Assembly (NCBI GenBank): GCA_002917775.1
Contig: KZ627161.1
Location: 514,417-578,416, forward strand
Origin: Glaciozyma antarctica PI12
Taxonomy: Eukaryota > Basidiomycota > Microbotryomycetes > Kriegeriales > Camptobasidiaceae
Length of the DNA stretch: 64,000 bases
Reading direction: 5' to 3'
Shown here one piece after another: positions 11,446 to 23,387 of this stretch (position 1 is the stretch's first letter; the number at the start of each line of letters is the position of its first letter). Under the pieces are notes generated by a model. The model ran no database searches. It was not told where the DNA came from and saw only the letters and a list, made by a program, of their open reading frames with translations. A program made the position numbers and the translations under genes.

Positions 11446-14392
11446 TTACAAAGCATCCTCCCTCGTCGACTCCAAAACTCTAGCAATCTCCTCCTCGTCG
11501 TCCAGCGTCCCCGTCGCCTCCTCGTCCAAATCACAAAAGCTACGCGGCGAGCTTGCCCCCCGATTTCTCGCATCGCTCTGCCGTGCGACGTTCTCGAAGC
11601 TCTCCCCTCCTCCGACCTCCTCCTCCTCCCCAACTACCACCACCTCCTCCTGCGTCTCCACCACCATCGCAGCTGCTATCCGCCTCTCAGCCTCGAGCGA
11701 ATCGACATACTCCAACTCCTCCGAATCCTCCTGCTCCTCCACTTGCGTCTGCACTCCCTCGACGATCGCCTGCGTTTGCGGTTGGGAATACTGAGTCGTC
11801 GGTTCGGGGCCGCTGGACGAAGGTGCGACGGGGACTTGGCCTGGGGCCGGAGGGTCCATTTCGTCGATCGTCGTGTCGGCTCTCGAGTGGAAGGACTGGT
11901 CGAGGATGGGTGCGAAGGCGGGAAGGGGAGCTTGGGCTGAGGAGAGAGTGGGGTGAGGTTGGGCGGCGGGCGGAGCTTCGAAGGACGAGCTCGAGTCGTC
12001 CGTCGAGCGGTTCCCGGTTTGCGAATCCGACGCACTGGGGTGGGAATGAGGTTGCGAGTCGGGAATGTTGGCGGGGTTGGAGGAGGCCGGGTCCGAGTTG
12101 GACGAGGCGGGAGCGTCGGCGCCAGAGGGGGTGTGGTCCGGAGTCGCGGGGACGAGGATGGCGCAAGTTTTGGGTTGAGCAGGGGCAGGGAGAGGGTCGC
12201 AGGGTCGTTGTGGTGGTGGAGGAGGTAGGCATCTGGATCCCCGAGGCCGTCGGGACGAGCTTCTTCCCTTTGCGCTCCAGCAACGACGTGTCCTTCAGCT
12301 CTTGCGGTTCTGCCTGCAATCGAGCCTCGATCCGTTCGAGCGACGAAGGGTCCTGCGATCGCTCCTCGTCCTCTCCAGACCGCTCAAGCGAAGACTGCTC
12401 CTGGTCGCGATCCGTCACCGGTTCCTGCGTCGACTCCTCCGTCTCCTCCCCGCGCTCGACCTCCATGCTCCGCAGCCCCCTCTCACCGTTCGCCCTCATC
12501 GCCTCCTTCGTTTTCTCGAGCTTCACCGAGTTCTCCTCCGCGGCCTGTTGAAGGCGCGAAAGGAGGAGCGAGGGGATTTGTGCGGCGGGAGGCTGCGTCT
12601 GCTCGAATTCGGGAACGAACGAAGGGCCTTGATCGACGAGAGACTGCGTTTGGGAGAGGTGGGAATGGGTGATGAGAAGAGGTCCGCTGGCGATCGAGTC
12701 AATGGAATTGGCGGCGGAGAGAGGGCGGGGAGAGCGAGTGGCGACGAGCGGGGAAGGAGCGCGGGAAGTGCGCGAACGAGAGGGCGGCTCGGGAGATGGG
12801 GAGGGGGAGAGACGAGGAGATCGTCGAGGGGATGGTGGAGGGTTCAAGTATACTGGAGGAGGAGCGAGGGTGGCGTTGGGCTGCGTCGGTGGAAGGATCA
12901 GCGAGAGTGGAAGCTGCAGGAGAGGAGAGTACGCACGATCTGAGCTTCGGGCTCGTCCTCGTCCATGTAATTCTCTTCCTCCCTCGTCGATCGGACAGGA
13001 GAATCCACGACAACCCGTGTAACGAGAAGACCGCTCTCCACCTCGGCGCCCTCCTCCTCCGACCCCATCTCCACATCTTCCTCCTGCATCTCCGCCTCCG
13101 CCTCCATCTCAACCTCCATCTCCATATCCATCTTCACCTCGAGCACATCCAACTCTTCCGATTCTTCCTCCTGACCCTCTTCCGCCTCTTCTCCCTCAAT
13201 CCAATCTCCCAACAGGTCCTTGGTCCCCAGCTCCTCCTCATCACTCTCCTCGACCAATTCGTGCGATCCTTCTGGAGAAGCAGACGAAGGCACGCGTTGT
13301 GCAGTTGGCGAGCTCCGACGACCTTGGACGGGGGAGGGTCTGCGAAGTTCGGCTGCTCGAGGGAGGGGGTGCGGTGAAGGAGCGAGAGAGGGGTGGGAGG
13401 ACGCGGTGCGGGGAGAGGGTCGTTGATGTGGACGATTGAGTCGGTTCTTAGGTCTCGAGGGGGATGGACGAGGGTTTTGGGAGGAGCGAGCTTGGGTGGG
13501 AGACGAGGGGACGCGGGCGGAGGGTTTGGGTGGGCCGGGCGACGGGTGTGAGGGAGCTGAGTCGGGGGAGGGGGAGAGGGTACGGTTGATCTATGATCAG
13601 AGAGTTAGATTTCGTCTTAAGAGCGAGAGAGGAGGACGAACACGCTGCACCAAGTCGTCAAACGTGCGGTCGAACTCCATCACCATGTCGGCGTAGTCCC
13701 TCGTCATCTTCGCCAACAGCCCAACGTTCACACTCGACCTCTCCTGCACCTCCTTGATCTTCCCCGACGCACGTCGCTGCTTCCCACTCTCGATCATCCT
13801 GCTGTAACCCCGTTCGAGCTGCGCCAGGTGTGCGCGCTCTGCGTCGTCGAAGCCATTGCGCCAAACGATCATGTCGGTGCCGGGAGGAGGCATCTGGAAG
13901 AACTTCTCGAGGGCGTTGAGCGCGGCCTGCGTCTCCCGTGTGGGGATGAGGGGTTCGATGATCTGGGAGAGCAAGGTCAGTAGATGCAGAGGACGTCGAG
14001 GTTGCTCGCCCGAGGCGCCACCGCCTTCCCTGCCCCAGCGGACTCTTTCAAGCCCGTACAAGATACTGTGCTGAGCTCCCCAGCGCCCCCCTCTCCTCGC
14101 GAGCGGCCCAGGACCGCCAGCAAACAACCCAAACACGACTCACAGCTCGTCTCCATCCCAGCGAAAGCGCAACGAACGTCCTCCTCCCAAACGGACTCGC
14201 AGCACTCTGAACGAGTTTGGCCAGTTCCTGTCGCTCTCCGTCGTCGAGCTCGCTGTGAGGGTCGATCAAGAGGGCCTCTCCCTCCTCCGCGACGCGGCGG
14301 CGGTGAACGTCAGCGTGGTGGAGTAAGGCGAGAGCGTCGGGAAAGGGGGGTGAGGGATCGGCCAAGACTGCCCACTCGGTCGGCGAGAGCAT
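11446..14392 (-). CDS. Large unidentified Ser/Pro/Glu-rich protein
   Basis: Minus-strand exons are 14392-14144, 13962-13642, 13590-12937 and 12880-11446, about 885 residues. Introns of 181, 51 and 56 nt keep phase 0. The N-terminal about 190 residues are ordered and helical (MLSPTEWAVLADP, ALNALEKFFQMPPPGTD, EFDRTFDDLVQR). The rest is low complexity: Ser/Pro/Arg-rich, then an acidic Met/Glu block near 13090-13150, then a Gln/Ser/Asp-rich C terminus ending STREDAL. The last exon is one nucleotide out of register: good coding sequence changes frame near 12190-12240 with no plausible intron. No domain is recognised. The ordered N terminus with a long charged tail suggests a nuclear scaffold or chromosome protein, but this is inference only. 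Confidence 0.7.
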
Positions 14393-14571
14393 CTTGAGGA
14401 GGAATCACAGGCAGGAGGAGAGGAACGGAGGGAAGAACTCTGGCTCAGCGCGTTGGGTGCGGCTTAAACGGCGGAGTCCTCGCTCGTGAGGCCTGAGGCA
14501 GCGTGTCGCTCTCGGTCGTTCCCCTTGTTCTTCTCCTTCCCCTTCCTCCTGCCCGCTCTACGTACGAATCA

Positions 14572-15747
14572 AGTACGTCCACCTCCTGACCAACCGCGCG
14601 AACCGTTTACTGACTTGCGGTCTTCAGTGAGCTACGGTCGTCCTCCTCCAAGCAACTCCCCTTATCCCCCGGCGACCCAGGGCTACGGCGCTCCTCCACC
14701 TCAGCAGTACGGCCAACAGCCCGCCTACGGCGCTCCTCCGCCGCAGCAACCGTACGGTGCACCTCCGCCTCAGCAGTACGGAGGCGCTCCCACGGGCTAC
14801 GGTCAGCCGCCCCCTCAGCAGTACGGCGGTGGAGGAGGATACCCGCCGCAGGGACAGGCAGCGGGTGGGTACCCGCCTCAGGGACCACCTGGAGGTCAGG
14901 GAGGAGATCCTCAACTCAGGAGCTGGTGCGTTTGAGCGGTTTCGGAAGTCCGGTGATGCGTGGCATGGGGGAGCTGATGGTACGGACGCCTAGGTTCAAC
15001 TCGGTCGATCTGGATAGGAGCGGTTACATTACGCAGCTTGAGCTCAAGCAGGCGCTCGTGAACGGAGACTGGACTCCCTTCTCCGACGACACTGGTCCGC
15101 CTTCCTCGTCCTTCCCTCTCCTCGCGTCGCTGACCCTTACACGCACGCAGTCAAGATGCTCATGTCCATCTTCGACACGGACCGTTCCGGTACGATCGGC
15201 TTTCCAGAGTTCGCAGGCCTGTGGCAGTACGTCAAGGAATGGCAAGGCGTCTTCCGCGCGTTCGACGCCGACAGGTCGGGCACGATCGAAGCGCGCGAGC
15301 TCTCGAACGCACTCTCTCAGTTCGGCTTCAACCTCAGCCCGCAGCTCATCAACACGCTTCAGCGCAAGTACGGTACGTCCGGTTCGTTCACCCCACCCCT
15401 CGCTCGCCTACCAGCTCTGAACTCCGCACTCATTCAAAGATCCCCCACCCGTCACCAAGCCAGGCCAGCTCTCGTGTAACCAAGGTCCTCGCGGCATTAC
15501 TTTCGGTGCGTCTTTCGTGACCCCAGGCGAGGTTCGAGCTGACGAGCGACGCCGAAAACAGACCGGTTCGTTCGCTGCTGCGTGGCGGTGCGCCAGCTGT
15601 CCGAGAGCTTCAAGCGTGCCGATACGGACCAGGATGGCTGGGTTACGATGAGCTACGAGCAGTTTCTGGAGATGGTGAGTCGGCTCTTCTTGGGGAGACT
15701 GGACGGGCAGCTGATGAAGAGAGGTGCAGGTGCTTGCGGCGCCTTAG
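14572..15747 (+). CDS. PEF1: Penta-EF-hand calcium-binding protein (peflin/ALG-2 type)
   Basis: Calcium sensor of the PEF family (yeast Pef1, human ALG-2, peflin, sorcin). Exons are 14572 (single A), 14628-14925, 14994-15094, 15151-15372, 15440-15505, 15562-15674 and 15730-15747, 272 aa. The ATG is assembled from A at 14572 and TG at 14628. The first about 100 residues are Gly/Pro/Tyr/Gln-rich repeats (YGAPPPQQ, YGGAPTGYG), as in peflin. EF-hand loops follow: DLDRSGYITQLE, DTDRSGTIGFPE and DADRSGTIEARE, then DTDQDGWVTMSYE. The first three keep Asp/Ser/Gly/Glu ligands. PEF proteins dimerise through their last EF hand and bind membrane-traffic partners. The gene is divergent from the unidentified gene ending at 14392, 179 bp away. 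Confidence 0.9.
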
Positions 15748-16089
15748 GGTGGGCTTGGGCTATGTCGTCGAGGAGGATTTGGCTGGGTTAATGTGGCGTG
15801 CGTTGGAATGCTTGCAATACTTTGGTGCTGGATTGAGCGTGCGATGCGAGTTGGGACCGAAAGCTGTCCCCGACGTCGGAGGCTTGACTTGCGATGTTAC
15901 TTTAGCGAGGCCTCCTCTGTTTCCGGTCTTGCTGGACAGATGCCTGTTGACTTCGAGAGCGGAGACAGGGGAGCGCGAAGCCAGTTCCAAGTCCGGCCGC
16001 AGCGAGCGTTCCCTCTCTCACTCCTCTCCCTCTTCCCCGCCGACCTGGCTTCGCGCTTCCTGCTCGCCTCCAGACGTGCTCTAACCACC

Positions 16090-17280
16090 ATGTCCAGCCC
16101 GCCAGTCCACATCCTAATCGGTGCGCGCCTCTCCCCGCTCTCTCCGCACTTCGCTGACTCCCCTCTCCTCGCAGTCGGCACCGGTGCTGTTGGCGCCTTC
16201 TACGGTTCGCGGCTCCACCAACCTCCCAACACTCTCGTCTCCGTCAACTGCCGGTCCAACAACTACTCCGTCCTGTCCTCCGGTCTCCAGCTCGACACGC
16301 ACTCGTTCGGCTCGTACCATTTCCAACCTCACGCCGTCTACCCCTCCATCTCCGCCGCCTCGAGCAGCGGTACCGCATTCGACTACATTGTCGTCACCAC
16401 CAAGGCTCTACCGGACGTGACGGACGACGCAGCGATGATTGCTCCGCTCGTCAAGCCCGGCGCGTCGATCATCCTTATCCAGAACGGCGTCGGAGTGGAG
16501 GAGCCGCACAGGGAACGGTTCCCGGATACGCCCATCTTGAGCGCCGTTACGGGTCGTTTTCGGCGGAGCAGACGAGCCCGGGGACGGTGAGGCAGAATAG
16601 GTGGACGAGGATCTCGGTAGGGCCGTATGTGGGGGAGGGGGGAGGGAAGGAGTTGGAGGAGAGGAGTGAGAGAGAGAATAAGCGATTCGTGAGACTGTTG
16701 AAGGAGGGAGGGATTGCGGACGCGGAGGAGTACGACGAGAAGGGGTTGCAGCTCGTTCGCTGGCACAAGCTCGCTGTGCGTTCATTCCTCTCGCCTTCCC
16801 TTCCCTCGCTGATTCATTGCACAGATTAACGCCAGTATGAACCCCTCCTCAGTCCTCTCAGGCGGAACGGGCAACTCGCGCATGTCTCTCGACCCCGAAC
16901 TTCGTCTACACCTCGCAGGCTGCATGCGCGAGATCTTCGAGACCGATACCGTCGTTCTCGGACGTCCTTGGCCACTGAAACTCGCCGCTGTCGACGCGGA
17001 GAAGATCCTACTTTCGACCGAACGGAACAAGGGAGGGAAGCCTTCGATGCTGCTGGATTGGGAAGCGGGGCGACCGATGGAGCTCGAGGCGATCTTGGGG
17101 AATCCAGTGAGTGTAGTTGAGGTGCGGAGGGAACGCAGGCTGATGGGATTCGGGACGCAGATAAGGATCGCGAGGAAGAAGGGGCTGGAGATGCCGAGGC
17201 TGCAAAGCCTGTACGCGCTGCTCAAGATGGCGGCGGTGCGGAGAGCGGAGGAGCAGGGGAATGCGAAGGCCAAGCTGTAG
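16090..17280 (+). CDS. PAN5: 2-dehydropantoate 2-reductase (ketopantoate reductase), with one apparent frame displacement
   Basis: NADPH-dependent reductase making pantoate for vitamin B5 and coenzyme A. Exons are 16090-16120, 16175-16775 and 16825-17280. The Rossmann motif IGTGAVGAFYG-type (VGTGAVGAFYG) begins at about residue 12. YIVVTTKALPDV and IILIQNGVGVEE are the expected next blocks. The C-terminal helical domain contains the LNASMNP-equivalent (INASMNPSSVLSGG) and RPMELEAILGNPV, both typical of the family. Exons 1 and 2 total 632 nt, one short of a whole codon number. The frame changes near 16553-16572, between ILSAVT and SPGTVRQNRW, as a one-base loss or two-base gain. With the frame restored the protein would be about 360 residues. 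Confidence 0.87.
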
Positions 17281-18165
17281 ATATGCTCGCAACGCCGCTT
17301 GGTCTGCGGACCGTAGCCTGCTCTGCTCGGACGCCTTTGAATCACTTTGAGGAAGGAGCTGGAGGAGCTCGACTTCTGAGGTTGAGGGTTCGAGTTTGAA
17401 AGCCTCGGATGAGCGTTCGCAGAGCAGTAGAACTGAGGGAGAAGACCGTGGAACTGTGGCGTCAGAGAGCAGATGCCCTGGTGCGCGGAACGAGGAGCGA
17501 GTGCGCGAGTGCGCGAGTGCGGCGTTTGAGGATTGGTGGATGCTGGCAAGACCGACGCATTTGTACATAACAAGGGGATACACTAAGCCTGTCCTCTTCG
17601 CAATTAGCTCCTCCTGCTCTTCGCCGCCGTCCTCGCTCGACTCCATCGCGTTGCTCACTTTGCTCACCTTCTCCCTCACTTCTTCTTCCCGCCCTTCCGC
17701 TCCTCCATCTCCCTCAGCTTCCGCGCCACCACCTCCGGCTTCGGACACGCCGTACTGGTCCCTCCCTCGAGCTGCATCCTATGGCAGCAGAGGTATAATT
17801 TATCAATGACGTCCAAGCACCGCGTCTCCTGGTATCCCTTGGCCGTCAAGCAGTCTCTGCGAGCTCCTGATCAGAACGGAAGAGTCTTCAGGAAGCGACA
17901 GAGAGCTGTACTGGATGGCGCAAGCTTCTGCCTGGGGAGAGAGAGGGTGAGGCCGAGGATCGCAGAGGGAGCAAGCTCAGCGTACCTGGCAAGGCGGGTC
18001 GTTGGAGGGCTGGCAGTCGGAGTTCGGCGTCAGCTCTGCACGATAGCTGCTGAGAACTACAACTCACGGGCATGCCGGAAGGTTGAGGGAGAAGGCAGAA
18101 AGACGTCGGCGCCACACCGCAACAACGCCAGCTCCGCTTCTCCTTTCTACCCTCACCTCGACAAG
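17281..18165. other. Intergenic interval upstream of the ERMP1-like gene
   Basis: About 0.9 kb between tandem genes. It should contain the 3' end of the ketopantoate reductase transcript and the promoter and leader of the protease. A stretch near 17590-17760 is C/T-rich. No RNA gene, repeat or convincing exon is seen. Confidence 0.5.
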
Positions 18166-21100
18166 ATGGCGAAGGAGCTCAAGTCGATCAGCGTGCCCAT
18201 CGAGCGGCTAGCAGCAACCACCCAGCACAAGAGCAACCGGTGGGGCTTCGCAGCCTCCCTAAGCGCCCTCCTTCCCTTCGTCGTCGGCCTCATCCTCTTC
18301 TCCGCCTCTCTCCACTACTCCCTTCCAGCTCCTCAACAAGAGCTCTTTGCACCAGATGGAGTCACTCCCGTTTTCTCGGAGAACCAGGCGATGCGGTACA
18401 TCTACGACCTCTCTACACACGAAGACGGCACTCCCAAATACAGGATCGTAGGCACGGAGGAGATGGTGGAGACGGAGAAGTATCTCCTGGCGGCGATTGA
18501 GAAGATCAAAGATGAAACGGCACTGAAGATGGGAGGGCTGCACCAGGTTGAGGTCTGGCATCAGGTGCGTCGGAGTTCAGGCGCGTGCACTGCAGTCAGG
18601 GTCTGATGGGAGCTTGACGCGCAGGTGGGATCTGGGACGCACCTATTCGATTTCATGGACAAGAAGGTAAGCATTTCGATTGCTTCTGAGGTGCTAGCTA
18701 ACGCCTTGTGCCTCGCGCAGGTCTGGAAGAAGTGAGCTTGGTGCGTCTCGCTCGAGAGGCTCCTCCTAATCGCGTGTTCGCAGGTATTACAACATCACCA
18801 ACGTTATCGTGCGCCTATCCGACGGAACAGCAGCCTCCAAGGCGAACGCTGTCCTCGTCAACGCCCACACCGACAGCACTCTTCCTTCGCCCGGAGCCGC
18901 GGACGACCTCGTTGGAGTAGCTGCGATGCTGGAATCTCTGCGCGTAATGGCTTTGACGCCGCGAAGGCTGACGAACAGCGTCGTATTCCGTGAGTGGAGC
19001 CACTCGTTCGGGGAAGTGACGCGGTCACCGACGGCTTCGCAGTGTTCAACGGAGCCGAGGAGAGTCTCCAAGACGCTTCGCACCTCTTCATCACGCAACA
19101 CCCTCTCCGCAAGAGCATCCGGGCAGTCATCAACCTAGAAGCTTGCGGCGTAGGAGGTCCAGAGATCGTCTTCCAGGCGACATCGGATGAGGTACGCATT
19201 CTCGCAACCTTTCTCGTGGTCGTGGAGCCCACCCTTGCCTATATCGCAGATGATTCGAGCTCTCGCGCGAACTCCTCGACCTTACGGTACAGTCCTCGCG
19301 ACCGAGGTCTTTTCGACTGGCTTGATTCTCTCCGAGTTCGTCCTCCCACGCACCATCCCGCTTGCTGAAGGCTGACCACCGCACGCAGCACGGACTTCCG
19401 CCAGTTCGCTTCCTACGGCAACCTTACTGGACTAGGTTGGCAGATTCCTCCCTCGCCTCTTGCGCGACGACTCACGCGAATTGCGCAGACATGGCTTTGG
19501 TTCAGAACAGCTACCTCTACCACACGCGACAAGACCTCCCCGAGAAAATTGAAGCCGGCGCCCTGCAACACATGGGCGAGAACACAATCGCCCTCCTCGA
19601 ATACCTTACCTCGAACCTCACCGCCATGGGCAACTCTCTCACCGCCGTCCCTCTCCCCAAAGCCTCGACCTCGGCCACGATCTTCTTCAGCGGACTCGGC
19701 GGACACCTCTTCATCGTCTACTCGCGGGCACAGGCGACGATGCTCTACGGAGCTATAGTCGCGCTCTCGGCGATCGTCATTTCCGACCGCGTCGACTGGA
19801 CGAGGAAGGGAGTTTACGTCGCGGGAGTCGTTGGGATCGGAGGGAGCTTTATCGGCGCGCTCCTCGGGGCGAACTTGGCTGCGTTTATCTCGGGAGTTGT
19901 GATGCAGAAGACGCTGACTTGGTGAGTCCGTTCCGTTCCCAGTATGAGAGCTCCGCGCTAATCATCGGCGCGCAGGTTCCGCCACGAGACTGTGAGCTTT
20001 CTCCCTGCTCAATCGCTCCGTATTCGCCCGCTGACCTCCCGTGCACAGCTCCCCATCCTCATCTACGGACCCCCTGCCGCTCTCGGAGCCCTGCTCGTCC
20101 AGCGCACTATCTCCAACTTCGTCCGAACGCCCTTCGCCGCTCCTCTTCTCGACGCACAAGAATCCTCGCTCCTCGAGCACGCCACTCTCGTCGGCCAGGT
20201 GATCTACAACTCGGCGTTCCTCATCGTCGGCCACTCGCTCGGAATCGGCTCGAGCTATCTCTTCGCACTCGGATCGATCGCAGCGCTGTCGGCGCTCATC
20301 GTCAACGACTACGTCCTCAAGCGTGGAAGCAGATCGGTTCACCTCGCAGCGTACTTTATTGGTCAGGTGCGTTGGTCCTTGCGAGGTTTTGAGCGACGTC
20401 GTGCTCACGCTTGCTCGCAGATCTCGCCCCTGATGCTCGGTATCGAGGGCCTCGTTGGCTTCCTGGATCTCTTCGTGCCTCTCACTGGACGCCTTGGAGC
20501 CGATGCGCCCGTCGACTTCATGATCGCCTCGCTCGTCAGCGGCGTCGGCTACTTGGCTATCCCCATGGTGAGTCCTTGTCGCTGGAACGAGGAGAGTATA
20601 GCTGATCTCCCAATACACAGTTCCTCCCCTTCTCCCACCGCTTCGGCTCCGTCGTCACCTCCCGAATCGCCCTCGCCTTCACCTTCTTCACCGCCGGGAC
20701 CCTCGGATGGTTCACTCGCCCTACGTGGAACATCTACGACGTCGACCACCCGAAACGGCTCATGGCGCTCTTCATGGAGAACACGACGACGACCCCTTCT
20801 ATCTTCCAGCTGCACGTCGCCTCGGTCGACCCCGCGCCGTTCTACGACCTCGTCATCGACTCGACCTCCGACCTCGTCGCCCCTGGAAGCCTCCCTCAGT
20901 TCATCGACATCAACGACGATAACGCCGAGTGGGACATCATCTTTCCGGTTCGTCGATTCTCCTTCCGTTCAAATAGAACCAAACTAACTTCTGACTCTCG
21001 CACCAGATCTCTCAGTTCCTTACGAGCTACAAGGTCGACCTTCCTCCCATCACCAGCTACTACGTCTCTTCCTGGGCGTCGACCTTCAACGTCACCGCCG

Positions 21101-21638
21101 GTCGCTCGCGCCTCAACTCGGTCAAGCGCACTCGTTCAATCGAGATCATCATGGACCACCCCTCGATCATGTGGCCCGTCCTCGCTTTCGACGCGGACGT
21201 GGTTTCCTGGGACCTCCCCGAACCCGCCGACCGAGGAATGATGCGCCACCACGTCAAGTCGGTCGCGGCCTGGGGCGTCAGTCGCTTCACTCTCGACGTC
21301 GTCATCGCGCTTTCGGACAAGGAGTTCGAGGCGGCGGTGAGGAACGACCAGCGGAGGAAGAGGCAGCGCGCGGACGATTCGGAGGAGGATCGGATACTCG
21401 GATCGCTCAAGATTGATTTCAGCGGGCTCGATAGGCATGGCATGTTCCCTGCGAGCTCGAGGCACTGCGTCGAGGGGATGTCCAAGCCGGGGATGGACTT
21501 CTTCGAGAAGATGGAGGCGAAGCTGCCGCCAGAGGTGGACGCGATGCTTCTCTCCGCTGTTGGTGCGTTCTCCGCCATTCCTCTCCTCTGATTCGCTTCT
21601 AACGCTTGCTTTTCGCAGCTGCTGTCGCGTACATTTGA
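18166..21638 (+). CDS. ERMP1-like membrane-anchored M28 metallopeptidase
   Basis: Fourteen exons: 18166-18564, 18625-18666, 18721-18731, 18784-18989, 19043-19191, 19250-19335, 19389-19435, 19489-19921, 19976-19991, 20049-20366, 20421-20567, 20621-20947, 21007-21562 and 21619-21638 (918 aa, frame intact). A transmembrane segment lies near residues 27-46. The M28 domain carries zinc ligands in NAHTDS, GAADD, FNGAEES and the NLEACG and YHT blocks. FITQHP, VGGPEIVFQ and SDTDFRQF match the ERMP1 family. Several hydrophobic segments in the second half (for example LYGAIVALSAIVI and FLIVGHSLGI) predict a polytopic membrane region, followed by a C-terminal lumenal domain. Family members sit in the ER or vacuole membrane (yeast Pff1 is a relative). 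Exons 3 and 9 are only 11 and 16 nt. Confidence 0.9.
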
Positions 21639-21877
21639 AGAGCTTGAGGAGTTAGACGCTTGCGAAGAGACGAGAGAACGTCAATCGATTCTGTTGCTTT
21701 AGCTGGGTTCCTCCGAGCCTGTTTAAGCTGCAGCCAGCAGCGATTGTCGGGCTTCAGCTCTGGTAGAACTCGAGCGTGTTGCCAAACAGCGAAGCTCCAA
21801 GCCAAAGCTCGCGAGGGGAGTCTCCGCCGGCGACGCCGTGGGCTCCCTCCTCCCAACCCCTCCCCTCCTCGCCTCAG

Positions 21878-23387
21878 ATGTTGCGCCGACAGATCAACGC
21901 CTTTGCCAGCTCCTCCGACGCATGGAGATTGGCGGCCGTCGCCGTTCCCTGCACCTGTCGCTCCTTCGCTCCTTCGCCCTCTCGATCTCTCTCCACATCT
22001 GCAGCCCTCCACGGCGGGCACGACAACCCCCTCGTGCGCTCCTCCTCCTATACGAAAGCTCCACGCTAATTTGAGCTTCACTACAGGGCCTCCCGCGTAA
22101 CGATGCGCCGCCTACGATGCCGAGGATGCAGAGAGGGCTGCCGACGAAGAGGAAGATCCCGGGCTGCAAGAAGGTCGTGGTCGTCTCGAGTGGGAAGGGG
22201 GGAGTGGGGAAGAGTAGTGTGGCAGGTGAGTCGAGCGGGGAGAGCTGGGCGCGCCTTGCTGGTGGGACTGCGTGCTCGGGTGCGCAGGGGGACGTGAGGG
22301 AGCTTCGTCTGCGCTACGGCTGGGCTTGCGTCGTCTCTCCTTCACTGTCATGGAAGCTCCGAGCACCAGTCCCTGCTTCCGCTTGCGGGCTCCTACGCAA
22401 CCTCTCTCGAAGGACGCAGTGCTGATTCGCTCTCGCCTCCGCAGTGAACCTCGCACTTTCTCTCGCCGCCCAGTCGACGAATCCTCGCCTACGAGTCGGG
22501 ATACTCGATCTTGACATCTTCGGACCTTCCATCCCGAAGCTCATGGGCCTCGAGGGCATGGGCGAGCCAATCCTCACCGCTGGTGCGGCTCCGCTCGTCG
22601 GCTCCGCTCGTTCCCTCCAAGCTGACTGAAATCCCGCCCACAGATAATCGCCTAACTCCCATGCAAGCTCACGGGATCCCCTGCATGTCGATGGGCTTCC
22701 TACTCCCGAACTCGCCTTCGACCGACGACAACGCCGACACTCCGGTCGTCTGGCGAGGAATGATGGTGATGAAGGCGGTCCAGCAGCTCCTCTTTGACGT
22801 GGATTGGAAAGCTGGGACGAACGGTCAAGATCTGGACGTTCTTGTGATTGATACGCCGCCTGGGACGGGCGACGTCGCGCTCAGCTTGGGGCAGCTCGTT
22901 ATCGTTGATGGTGCGTCGCTTTCGTCGCTCTCTCTCAGCTTAGGATGTCGCCTAACTATCTCGTTGCATTCTTCCAGGCGCAGTGATCGTCTCAACTCCT
23001 CAAGACGTCGCCATCATTGACACTCGCAAAGGCGTCGCCATGTTCCGCAAAATCGGCATCCCCGTCCGTCCCCTCTCTCTCCCTCCGTCCTCTCTAACCC
23101 CGTCAATGCAGATCCTCGGCGCAGTCCTCAACATGTCGCACTTCCTCTGCCCCTCCTCCGCTACTCCTCACTACATCTTCGGCCCTCCAACCTCTTTCAA
23201 TTCGACCTGCGCGGCGCTCGGGCTCGATATCCTCGCTTCGATCCCTATCGAACCGACCCTTAGTGCGAGAGGGGATAAGGGCTGGCCTTTGGTCATGGGG
23301 AGCGGGGAGGAGGTACGAGGGGACGGGGCGGAAGCGGCTTTCCTGGGACTAGGGAGGGAGGTGCGGACTAGGTTGGCCTCGAGCTAG
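21878..23387 (+). CDS. IND1: Mitochondrial P-loop NTPase for complex I Fe-S cluster assembly (IND1/NUBPL)
   Basis: Mrp/NBP35-family ATPase that delivers Fe-S clusters to respiratory complex I. Exons are 21878-22033, 22087-22225, 22445-22582, 22644-22910, 22978-23063 and 23112-23387 (353 aa, frame intact). The N terminus is Arg/Ser/Ala-rich ([13 protein letters not shown]), fitting a mitochondrial presequence. The deviant Walker [11 protein letters not shown] follows VVVVSSG. Other blocks are [18 protein letters not shown], the switch [12 protein letters not shown] and [10 protein letters not shown]. The cluster-binding CPxC expected just before the IFG block reads CPSS: the second cysteine is Ser (TCC at 23157-23159). 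The intron after exon 2 is 219 nt, long for this genome. Presence of IND1 implies a complex I-containing respiratory chain. Confidence 0.92.

Noticed and set aside
17385-17405. A GGTTCGAG-like B-box suggesting a tRNA
   Set aside because: No A box or cloverleaf stems at suitable distance; the same short motif recurs elsewhere without tRNA structure.
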